Source: Bacteroidales bacterium UBA1392 (lineage in GTDB: Bacteria > Bacteroidota > Bacteroidia > Bacteroidales > UBA932). Taken from it: a stretch of DNA of 64,000 nucleotides. The notes under the pieces are model-generated. The model was not told the origin of the DNA. It did not search any database and worked only from the letters and a program-made list of their open reading frames with translations. Below, piece after piece: positions 52,860 through 60,309 of this stretch; position 1 is the first letter of the stretch; the number at the start of each line of letters is the position of its first letter. The DNA lies in NCBI GenBank assembly GCA_002305275.1, contig DBQO01000001.1, forward strand, positions 59,716 to 123,715. The letters are read 5' to 3'. The position numbers and the translations under genes were made by a program.

Positions 52860-53590
52860 GCGACGAGTTCCATAAAAATAAAACCGGGAAGAGGGTCGGG
52901 TTGTACCTGACCCTTATTTTCCACCTTTCGGTGCTTATAGTGCTGTTGCTTGTATCGATCAATTCACTTGTAGCTCCCAAAGCTTCATTTGTGCTTGATT
53001 TTACCAAACAAGAGCAGATTGAACAGGAACAGAAAGCCATAGAGTTAAAGGAAGATATCAGTCGCGAATTGGACCAACTCCTTGCCACTCCCAGAGCGCA
53101 AATACGGAATGTGGTAGTGGATATAGGATCTCAACTCAAGGATGACCGCCATTCCAACCCAAATCGGATTTATGAAGAGGCACGCGAATTACAGGACAAA
53201 TTGAATGCATCCAAGGAAGATGCATTGAAGCAGGAGTCATCTGAAACTGTCGACCTCACCCCTGAACCGGAAAATGAAAAGAAGAAAAAAGAGGCATCTC
53301 CCACCTATAAAGGTCCTTCCGTCATCTCCTACCGTCTTGAAGGACGTAAGGCACAGCATCTGCCTGTTCCAGCCTACAAAGGCTATGGATCGGGAGATGT
53401 CTTTGTTGAAATCGCAGTCAATCCGAGAGGACGGGTTATTGATGCACGCGTATTGGAAACTATTTCCAGCCCGGACAAATCACTTCACGACTTTGCCGTA
53501 GAGGCTGCGATGCGTTCTCGCTTCACTGCTTCCGAGAGTGCCGGATCCCGCCAAATCGGCGAAATCGTTTATCGATTTATCGGACAATAA
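52856..53590 (+). CDS. TonB family energy transducer
   Basis: 244 aa. N-terminal membrane anchor LTLIFHLSVLIVLLLVSIN, a charged coiled-coil/acidic linker (residues ~45-150) with little of the usual Pro/Lys repeat, and a C-terminal TonB-like domain: VPAYKGYGSGDVFVEIAVNP, GRVIDARVLE, AVEAAMRSRF. It would couple to the ExbB/ExbD motor; those genes lie 3.4 kb upstream. The stop is followed by the ACACTAC tandem array. Confidence 0.85.
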   Translation: MSDEFHKNKTGKRVGLYLTLIFHLSVLIVLLLVSINSLVAPKASFVLDFTKQEQIEQEQKAIELKEDISRELDQLLATPRAQIRNVVVDIGSQLKDDRHSNPNRIYEEARELQDKLNASKEDALKQESSETVDLTPEPENEKKKKEASPTYKGPSVISYRLEGRKAQHLPVPAYKGYGSGDVFVEIAVNPRGRVIDARVLETISSPDKSLHDFAVEAAMRSRFTASESAGSRQIGEIVYRFIGQ

Positions 53591-53603
53591 ACCGCACTAC
53601 CAC

Positions 53604-53652
53604 ACACTACACACTACACACTACACACTACACACTACACACTACACACTAC
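53604..53652. repeat. Seven perfect ACACTAC tandem copies (tonB-ctpA)
   Basis: Seven uninterrupted ACACTAC units fill the gap between convergent genes. A degenerate lead-in lies at 53591-53603. The final unit supplies the ctpA stop codon (53649-53651 read on the minus strand). It is the most homogeneous member of the 7-bp repeat family and could vary in copy number. Confidence 0.9.
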
Positions 53653-55232
53653 TCTCCCAGTGCCCTTTTAACAACATTATCATTCTTCAGATAGATAGGA
53701 TAGAATGCATCATCATCCAGAGGAGTATATCTACCGATAACCGCTTTTACCTGTGTCATTATTATTTCTCCGGAAATCTCCCAATCTTTCTTTGAAGGGA
53801 TGACACCATTAGCCGTTGTATATTCTATGAATTCTTTCTTTAGGTCACGCTCAGCAAAAAAGGCATAAAGGGCATCCATATCTTTGATGCCTCTCATACG
53901 TGCACGATGCTTATCGCTAAATTGGTTAGCAAACTTAATAACCAAACTCTGTCGATTGCACTTTATCAGGTAATCGGAGATTCCGAGTGTGTCCAGAGGC
54001 ACAAAAACATCCGGAATTATTCCTCCACCACCATAGACTACCCTACCTCCGGGTGTGACATATTTGAGAGAATCATTCACCTTGATGCTATCCGCACTCA
54101 TCATTTCTCCATGCTCATATCGCTCGATGATATCCATATCATATTTGTCGGAGTAGGGTTTCTGAATAGACCTTCCCGTAGGCGTATAGAATCGAGCCAC
54201 TGTCAGGCGGATACCGGATCCATCCGAAAAATAGATCGGCTCCTGCACAAGACCCTTTCCAAATGAGCGCAAACCATAAATAAGTGCTCTGTCGTTGTCT
54301 TGCATTGCTCCCGCAAAAATCTCACTGGAAGATGCGGAAGCTTCATTAATTAGGACCGCCAGCTCTATATCCTTACAACTGCCTTTACCATCCGCTATAA
54401 AATCTTGGCGCGGACGACTTTTACCCTCCATATAGACTACAATGTCTCCCTTCTCCAGAAATTCGTTGGAAAGCATCATCGCCTGATCAAAATACCCGCC
54501 CGTATTATCCCTCAAATCGAAAATAAGTCGCTTCATCCCCTTCTCACGAAGAGTTAGCGTAGCCTGGAGGAATTCGAAATAACTTGTCTTGGAAAATTTG
54601 GAGAGTTTAATGTATCCGGTGGTATCATTTATCATAAATGCGACATCCAGACTGTTAACCGGGATCATATCCCTGACAATGGTAAATGGTATAAGAGCTC
54701 CTTCTCCCTCCCTCTTGAGCTCCAGTTTTACCTTTGTACCCCTTGGTCCTCTCATCATATAGACCATGGAGTCCTGCTTCATACCCACTCCGGCAATATT
54801 TTTGCCGTCAATCTTGATGATCCTATCTCCGCTAAGCAATCCCGCCTTTTCGGAAGGACCACCGGCAATGACATTGGTAACTATTGCCGTATCATTGGGG
54901 ACATTGAACTGGATACCTATACCATCAAACCCTCCTTGAAGTGCCTCATCGGCTTTTTCCAGATCTACGGGAGGCAGATATACCGAATGGGGGTCAAGTT
55001 CAGCCATGACTGCAGGAAGGAGTTTCTCCGTTACAGCCTTATGGTCTATATCGTCTACATAATCTTTGTCCACGCTATTTAGCACAAGCATCAGCTTAGC
55101 CCAATCTTCCTTTGTTGAATCGAGATCTACCACACCCTTTTTAGGAAGCCTCATAATCATTATGACCAACATCACAATGATTACAATCCATACCGATATC
55201 CTCAGTAGTCTCATAGTTTTGTCACTACTCAT
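53649..55232 (-). CDS. ctpA: C-terminal processing peptidase (S41, CtpA-like)
   Basis: 527 aa. One N-terminal transmembrane segment (ISVWIVIIVMLVIMIM), a PDZ domain (GGPSEKAGLLSGDRIIKIDG near residues 120-145) and an S41 catalytic core with the nucleophile Ser in EASASSSEIFAGAMQD and the Lys in SFGKGLVQEP. Acts on the periplasmic side. The stop codon is inside the ACACTAC array. Last gene of a minus-strand unit with dCMP deaminase, acyl-CoA synthetase and ABC exporter (gaps of 9-12 nt). Confidence 0.95.
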   Translation of the reverse strand: MSSDKTMRLLRISVWIVIIVMLVIMIMRLPKKGVVDLDSTKEDWAKLMLVLNSVDKDYVDDIDHKAVTEKLLPAVMAELDPHSVYLPPVDLEKADEALQGGFDGIGIQFNVPNDTAIVTNVIAGGPSEKAGLLSGDRIIKIDGKNIAGVGMKQDSMVYMMRGPRGTKVKLELKREGEGALIPFTIVRDMIPVNSLDVAFMINDTTGYIKLSKFSKTSYFEFLQATLTLREKGMKRLIFDLRDNTGGYFDQAMMLSNEFLEKGDIVVYMEGKSRPRQDFIADGKGSCKDIELAVLINEASASSSEIFAGAMQDNDRALIYGLRSFGKGLVQEPIYFSDGSGIRLTVARFYTPTGRSIQKPYSDKYDMDIIERYEHGEMMSADSIKVNDSLKYVTPGGRVVYGGGGIIPDVFVPLDTLGISDYLIKCNRQSLVIKFANQFSDKHRARMRGIKDMDALYAFFAERDLKKEFIEYTTANGVIPSKKDWEISGEIIMTQVKAVIGRYTPLDDDAFYPIYLKNDNVVKRALGE

Positions 55233-55243
55233 AATAAAGGGGA

Positions 55244-55660
55244 TTACAGCTGTTGAACCTCAATGCCGGCCCTGCGGAGCAGGTCGATACCATCAGTGAT
55301 ACGGTAATCTTCGTGATAGACCACTCTTTTGATGCCCGCCTGTATTATGAGTTTAGAACATTCCAGACAGGGAGAAGCCGTCACATAGAGTGTCGCCCCT
55401 TCGCTGCTGTTACCGCTCTTGGCAACTTTTGTTATAGCATTTGCCTCGGCATGGAGGACATAAGGTTTGGTAGCACCGGTTTCATCTTCACACACATTTT
55501 CAAATCCTGAGGGGGTGCCATTATACCCATCTGATATTATCATTCTGTCCTTTACAATAAGGGCTCCCACCTGCTTGCGCTTGCAATAGGAATTTTTTGC
55601 CCAAACTTGAGCCATCTCGAGATAGCTCAAGTCAAATTTGTTTCGATTTTTATTATTCAT
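55244..55660 (-). CDS. dCMP deaminase / ComEB-type cytidine deaminase
   Basis: 138 aa. Zinc motifs HAEANAITK near residue 71 and PCLECSKLIIQAG near residue 101 define the CDA fold. The N-terminus AQVWAKNSYCKRKQVGALIV fits deoxycytidylate deaminases. It would supply dUMP from dCMP. Lies 11 nt before ctpA. Confidence 0.93.
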   Translation of the reverse strand: MNNKNRNKFDLSYLEMAQVWAKNSYCKRKQVGALIVKDRMIISDGYNGTPSGFENVCEDETGATKPYVLHAEANAITKVAKSGNSSEGATLYVTASPCLECSKLIIQAGIKRVVYHEDYRITDGIDLLRRAGIEVQQL

Positions 55661-55672
55661 CTAATTATTCTT

Positions 55673-57346
55673 TCAGTTACTTTCCGTAGGTGAACTGTTT
55701 CTTTGGTAAATGAAGCGTTTGATACTGCGTTTTGGTGTTTTTTCAAATTCTTCAGGCACAATCTCTACTCCGGCCAATTTACAGTAGTTAGGAAGCTCTA
55801 TATTGGCCATCTGGATTCCTTCCTGCAGCTTTTCGAGAAGTTGTTCTTCCGAAAGTCCCTCCTCATTTGCCTGATCAAAGTCGGGATAGATGAGCGCAAT
55901 CAACAAGGATTTATCCTCAACTACAAGCGCTTCCACTACATAAGGCATGTTATTGAGGATACTCTCTATCTCCTCGGGATAGATATTCTGACCCGAAGGA
56001 CCGAGAATCATAGTTTTGCTACGCCCTTTAAGGAAGAGATATCCCTCTGAGTCCATCACACCCATATCACCGGTCTTTAACCAACCGTTGGAGAGAACTT
56101 CATCAGTTGCCTCTTGATTTTTGTAATATCCAAGGAATACATTGTCGCCCCTTACATATATTTCTCCGGGAATATTTTTGGGATCTTTAGAGTCAATCTT
56201 AATTTCCATTCTGGGAGCAGCCTTTCCACAAGAGTAAAGTCTGGTCTTGTCCCATGGTGCGTATGCGATGATGGGAGCACATTCGGTCATGCCGTAACCA
56301 ACTGTAAAAGGAAAGTTGATTCTTTTGAAAAATGCCTCGGCTTCGCGGTTAAGGGCGGCCCCGCCAATAATAACCTCTTTAAACTTGCCACCGAAAGCAG
56401 AGACTATGCTATTGAGTATATTTTTCTGGATCATCTGATCTATTACGGGAAGATTCAGCAATAGTTTGATTCTATTCTTGCTTATGATGGGAGAAAGCAT
56501 CTTCTTGTAAATTTTCTCGATGATCAGAGGAACAGCTATGATTATGTCCGGTTTGATAGTAGCCATAGCATCCAGGATGATATTAGGGCTGGGCAGCTTG
56601 GTAAGGAAGTGTACATGTCCTCCCACAGACATAATAAACATAAATTCGAACATCATCCCATACATGTGCGCCGTAGGAAGCATGGATACAAGATTGGAGG
56701 TATTGTTCAGTTGCGGATGTACGGCCTTTGCAAAAAGGATATTGGAGTGGAGAGACCTGTAAGGAAGCATTACTCCCTTTGAGAAACCAGTAGTACCGGA
56801 GGTATAGTTGATCATCGCGAGCTCATTGGGAGAGTCTTCATAATACTTGATGTTAGCCGGGGTGAAGCTATTTGGATATTTCTTACCGAACATCTCATTT
56901 AGATGCTCCCTGGCTTTAACGTATTTTTCATCCTTTGCATAAACGACGCTGACGTCATTCATTGAGAGTATTGCCTCCACTTCAGGCATCTCTGCGCTGT
57001 TGAGGTTCTCCCAGATTGAGTCTCCGACAATAAGAATTTTTGAGTCGGAGTGGTTGACCAGATTATGTATGTTTGCCGGTTTAAATTCGTGAAGAAGTGG
57101 TACAGGTACGGCTCCATAGGTAAGAGCAGCAAGAAAAGCCACTCCCCAATTGGACTGATTGCGGCCACAAATTGCAATTTTATCTCCTTTGACGATGTCG
57201 CAGCTCTCAAAGAATATATGCAGTTTTGCGATTCTTCGTGCCACGTCGCGATAGTTGAGAGTAAGACCTTTGTAGTCAGAGAGCGCAGGGTAATCCCAGT
57301 TATTTTTAAAACTCTCTTCGAACAGTTTGTTTACAGATTTTTTCAT
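55673..57346 (-). CDS. AMP-binding long-chain acyl-CoA synthetase
   Basis: 557 aa. The ANL superfamily P-loop MINYTSGTTGFSKGVMLP lies near residue 180, with GYGMTECAPIIAY, the A8-like hinge NGWLKTGDMGVMDSEGYLFLKGR and the C-terminal domain. Closest by eye to long-chain fatty acid CoA ligases or acyl-ACP synthetases. No membrane helix. 9 nt after the ABC exporter. Confidence 0.92.
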   Translation of the reverse strand: MKKSVNKLFEESFKNNWDYPALSDYKGLTLNYRDVARRIAKLHIFFESCDIVKGDKIAICGRNQSNWGVAFLAALTYGAVPVPLLHEFKPANIHNLVNHSDSKILIVGDSIWENLNSAEMPEVEAILSMNDVSVVYAKDEKYVKAREHLNEMFGKKYPNSFTPANIKYYEDSPNELAMINYTSGTTGFSKGVMLPYRSLHSNILFAKAVHPQLNNTSNLVSMLPTAHMYGMMFEFMFIMSVGGHVHFLTKLPSPNIILDAMATIKPDIIIAVPLIIEKIYKKMLSPIISKNRIKLLLNLPVIDQMIQKNILNSIVSAFGGKFKEVIIGGAALNREAEAFFKRINFPFTVGYGMTECAPIIAYAPWDKTRLYSCGKAAPRMEIKIDSKDPKNIPGEIYVRGDNVFLGYYKNQEATDEVLSNGWLKTGDMGVMDSEGYLFLKGRSKTMILGPSGQNIYPEEIESILNNMPYVVEALVVEDKSLLIALIYPDFDQANEEGLSEEQLLEKLQEGIQMANIELPNYCKLAGVEIVPEEFEKTPKRSIKRFIYQRNSSPTESN

Positions 57347-57355
57347 TTGTTGAAA

Positions 57356-59188
57356 TTATGTAAAGGCCTGCAGCTCGCAAAGGTGCGAGTAAAGACCATG
57401 GTTACTAATTAATGTATCGTGATCGCCCCGCTCTACTATTACTCCGTTTTGTAGTACTATTATCTCATCGGCATGGCGAATAGTAGAAAGACGGTGCGCA
57501 ATAACAAGTGAAGTACGGTGTTTCATTAGGTTGGAAAGGGCATCCTGCACCACTCTCTCACTTTCGGTGTCAAGTGCGGAGGTCGCCTCATCGAGTATTA
57601 GGATCGGAGGATTTTTCAGCACGGCCCGCGCAATTGCTATTCTCTGTCTCTGACCTCCGGAAAGTTTGGAACCCCTATCTCCAATATTTGTTTGGTAGCC
57701 CTCTTCCGTTTGCAATATGAAGTCGTGCGCATTGGCGATTTTGGCCGCCTCCTCTATCTGCTCCTGCGAAATATTTTCCATTCCAAAGGAGATATTGTTG
57801 GCTATGGTATCATTGAATAGAATAGGCTCCTGAGTTACGATGCCCATCTGTGATATGAGATCCTCAAGCTTGTACTTTCGGATATCAATACCATCAAGCT
57901 CAATGTAGCCACCTGTAACATCCCAAAACCTTGGCAACAGATCTGCCATGGTGGATTTTCCGGCGCCTGAGGGACCCACGACTGCCACCATCTTCCCTTT
58001 AGGGATGGTAAAGGAGATATCCTTTAGTACCGGCTCATCCGTATAGCTGAATGAAACATTTTTAAACTCTATGGAGTTGTCAAATGAGGTAAGCGGCAAA
58101 GGATAGTCAGCTTCTATTATATCGGAGGGAGCATCCAGAATCTCAAAAATCCTATCTCCCGAGACAAGCCCTTTCTGTACCGCTGCGAAGGAGTTTGCCA
58201 TCGCTTTTGCGGGCTCCAGCACCTTCCAATAAAAGCCTATGTAGACTATAAATTGTGGCCATGTCATACCAAGGTTACCCTGGAAATTGAGCCATCCGCC
58301 ATAAAAGAGTACCAGAGCAGCTATGGAAATACCGAGAAACTCCGAAGTAGGCGATGCCAGCTCCTGTCTGTTGGAGACCTGTCTGCTTACTTTGCGGTGA
58401 CGCTCATTGTAGCGCTCAAAGCGATTCTCCACATATTTCTGAGCATTGAAAGCTTTAATCATCCTCGACCCTGAGATAGCCTCCTCATATTGGCTCAGGA
58501 TCTGTCCCATCAAAGACTGCGTCTCCACCGATCCCCTGCGAAGATTGCGGGTTATACGAGTAACTATCAGCGCTGATATCGGCAGGGCTATTAAAGAGAC
58601 TGCCGTCAGACGAGGCGACATGTAAAAGAGCATGATTAGAAATCCTACCACCAGTATAGGCTCCCTGAACATCACGTGAAAACTGCTGGCAACGCTATTC
58701 TGCACTTCATTGACATCATTGGATATACTTGAAAGAATGTCTCCTTTTTTTCTATTGTTAAAATAGCCTATGTCTAGGGATGCAATCTTATTATAGAGGT
58801 CTTTTCTGACATTCTTCATCAGGTTGGTTTTCATACTTACCAGAATCCTCTGAGAAAGATATCTGCACAAATCAGAGAAGAAACAGGCTACGATCAGCGA
58901 AAGAGAAACAAACAGCAGAGCCCTGACCACCCCATCTGAAGCAGCTATTGAGGAGAGATAGTATGAAAAAAGAGCATTTACATACTGTATGGAAAAGGAA
59001 AACTCAGGCTTTGCAGCTATTTGTGGTATCGTATCGGATTCGAATAATACGGTCAGAAAGGGACCGAGAAGGGCATAATTTGCAATGCCGAATATTACCG
59101 AGAAGATCGACAAGGCCAGATAGCCGGGCCAGTACCTTCCCCATGGCTTCGCATACGCCAGTATTCTCTTGAATGTCTCCATCTGCAA
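57356..59188 (-). CDS. MsbA-type ABC exporter (TMD-NBD fusion)
   Basis: 610 aa half-transporter. Six transmembrane helices in the first ~330 residues, then an ATPase domain: Walker A VVGPSGAGKSTMADLLPRFW, Q-loop QEPILFNDTIANNI, signature KLSGGQRQRIAIARAVL and Walker B ILILDEATSALDTESE. It resembles MsbA-like lipid or drug exporters; the substrate cannot be read. An alternative start two codons later (METFKR) is possible. A TATCTTTG box is 25 nt upstream. Confidence 0.93.
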   Translation of the reverse strand: MQMETFKRILAYAKPWGRYWPGYLALSIFSVIFGIANYALLGPFLTVLFESDTIPQIAAKPEFSFSIQYVNALFSYYLSSIAASDGVVRALLFVSLSLIVACFFSDLCRYLSQRILVSMKTNLMKNVRKDLYNKIASLDIGYFNNRKKGDILSSISNDVNEVQNSVASSFHVMFREPILVVGFLIMLFYMSPRLTAVSLIALPISALIVTRITRNLRRGSVETQSLMGQILSQYEEAISGSRMIKAFNAQKYVENRFERYNERHRKVSRQVSNRQELASPTSEFLGISIAALVLFYGGWLNFQGNLGMTWPQFIVYIGFYWKVLEPAKAMANSFAAVQKGLVSGDRIFEILDAPSDIIEADYPLPLTSFDNSIEFKNVSFSYTDEPVLKDISFTIPKGKMVAVVGPSGAGKSTMADLLPRFWDVTGGYIELDGIDIRKYKLEDLISQMGIVTQEPILFNDTIANNISFGMENISQEQIEEAAKIANAHDFILQTEEGYQTNIGDRGSKLSGGQRQRIAIARAVLKNPPILILDEATSALDTESERVVQDALSNLMKHRTSLVIAHRLSTIRHADEIIVLQNGVIVERGDHDTLISNHGLYSHLCELQAFT

Positions 59189-59213
59189 CAGATGCCAAAA
59201 TAGTGTTATCTTA

Positions 59214-59221
59214 CAAAGATA
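59214..59221 (-). promoter_or_regulatory. -7 promoter box for the msbA-type operon
   Basis: Minus-strand TATCTTTG (TAnnTTTG) 25 nt before the ABC exporter start. The nearby sequence TTACAAAGATATT also occurs before fkpA. No -33 TTG at normal spacing. Confidence 0.5.
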
Positions 59222-59236
59222 TTAAAAAATAGTTAA

Positions 59237-59388
59237 GAGTTCCGAGTTCTGAGTTCTGAGTTAAAAATTTCGAGTAACCAGAACTCAAATAACCCGAACC
59301 TTAAAAGCACAAAAACTTTCCAGACTCAGGTTATTTAACGTATATTAGACAATTGTAATCCGCAACAAGCACCCCGCAACCCGCAACT
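59237..59388. repeat. Heptamer-family repeats in both orientations
   Basis: In the 227-nt gap between the ABC exporter and fkpA, GAGTTCC, GAGTTCT, GAGTTCT, GAGTTAA run from 59237 (reverse orientation of AACTCAG units). Forward units with AACTCAA, ATAACCC follow from 59282, and CGCAACA, AGCACCC, CGCAACC, CGCAACT lie at 59361-59388. GAGTTCTGAGTTA (59251-59263) can pair with TAACCAGAACTC (59275-59286). The part between 59310 and 59360 is AT-rich with no feature that I recognise. Confidence 0.75.
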
Positions 59389-59412
59389 AAAAAGGCGACT
59401 AAGTCGCCTTTT
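59389..59412 (-). terminator. Rho-independent terminator of fkpA
   Basis: AAAGGCGAC, loop TAA, GTCGCCTTT is a perfect 9-bp stem with A/T extension, followed on the minus strand by a T-run. It starts 4 nt after the fkpA stop. Confidence 0.88.
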
Positions 59413-59415
59413 CCA

Positions 59416-60138
59416 TTACTCTTCTGCCGGAACTACCCGGATGAGCTCAACTTTGAATTTCAAAGTCTCGTTGGGGCCTATGCTGGCGCCTGCACCACGC
59501 TCTCCATATCCAAGTTCAGCGGGTATCCAGAGGGTAATTTCGCCACCCTCGTCAACGAGTTGCAGCCCCTCGGTCCAACCTTGAATGACATTTTGAAGAC
59601 TAAAGGTTGCAGAATTGCCTCTTTCGTATGAAGAGTCGAAAACAGTACCGTCAATGAGAGTACCTTCGTAGTTGCACTCAACGGTGCTTTCAGCTGTGGG
59701 GAATACACCATTTCCGGCTCTCTCTATCTTGTACTGAAGACCTGATTCTGTAGTTACCACACCTTCATTTTTGGCATTATTCTCGAGGAACTCCTTGCCT
59801 TTGGCAAGAGTCTCCTCACCCTTGATCCTCATGCGATCCTCCATAAACTTGTTGATTACTTCTGAGAATTCGCCACCAATGCGGTTAGCCTCCTGCGGAT
59901 CAATTTTACCCATGGCAAGAATATCCTTCATACCTGAAACTATAGAATTGAAATTCAAAGAACCAAAGTCATTCATTGAAATTACCATTCCGAAGTTCTG
60001 GCCGAGAGCATAGCTTACTGAGTCCACTTGAGCCTTTGTAATGCCTGCAGGCTGGCCTTCCTCGGAAGTCTTGGTGGAGCAAGAGATCATCATCATTGCT
60101 CCGATAACGCAAATAGCGCAAAATTTGATAACTTTCAT
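59416..60138 (-). CDS. FKBP-type peptidyl-prolyl isomerase lipoprotein
   Basis: 240 aa from the ATG at 60136-60138; 26 upstream codons are dropped because MKVIKFCAICVIGAMMMISC is a clean lipoprotein signal. An N-terminal dimerisation-type domain (YALGQNFGM, residues ~40-130) is followed by the FKBP domain: YEGTLIDGTVFDSSYERG, VIQGWTEGLQLVDEGG, WIPAELGYGERGAG. This is the FkpA/Mip arrangement for periplasmic folding. TATCTTTG at 60194-60201 is the likely promoter box. Confidence 0.95.
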   Translation of the reverse strand: MKVIKFCAICVIGAMMMISCSTKTSEEGQPAGITKAQVDSVSYALGQNFGMVISMNDFGSLNFNSIVSGMKDILAMGKIDPQEANRIGGEFSEVINKFMEDRMRIKGEETLAKGKEFLENNAKNEGVVTTESGLQYKIERAGNGVFPTAESTVECNYEGTLIDGTVFDSSYERGNSATFSLQNVIQGWTEGLQLVDEGGEITLWIPAELGYGERGAGASIGPNETLKFKVELIRVVPAEE

Positions 60139-60193
60139 ACTATTTTGATATTTATGATTATTGATTAGTAATTGTTTTACGAAAAATAATTTA

Positions 60194-60201
60194 CAAAGAT
60201 A
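60194..60201 (-). promoter_or_regulatory. -7 promoter box for the FKBP gene
   Basis: Minus-strand TATCTTTG (TAnnTTTG), 55 nt before the start codon, within the 171-nt divergent gap to recQ. The rest of this gap is AT-rich; I see no convincing box for recQ beyond a partial TAATTTAG. Confidence 0.5.
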
Positions 60202-60309
60202 TTGAAAATTTCGCAACTAGCACTTTTATTGCACTTTTGGGGGAACAAAAATTTTACAATACGAAAAATATTGTTTAATTTAGTAGAATTATAAGGAAAA
60301 CCTTTATAT

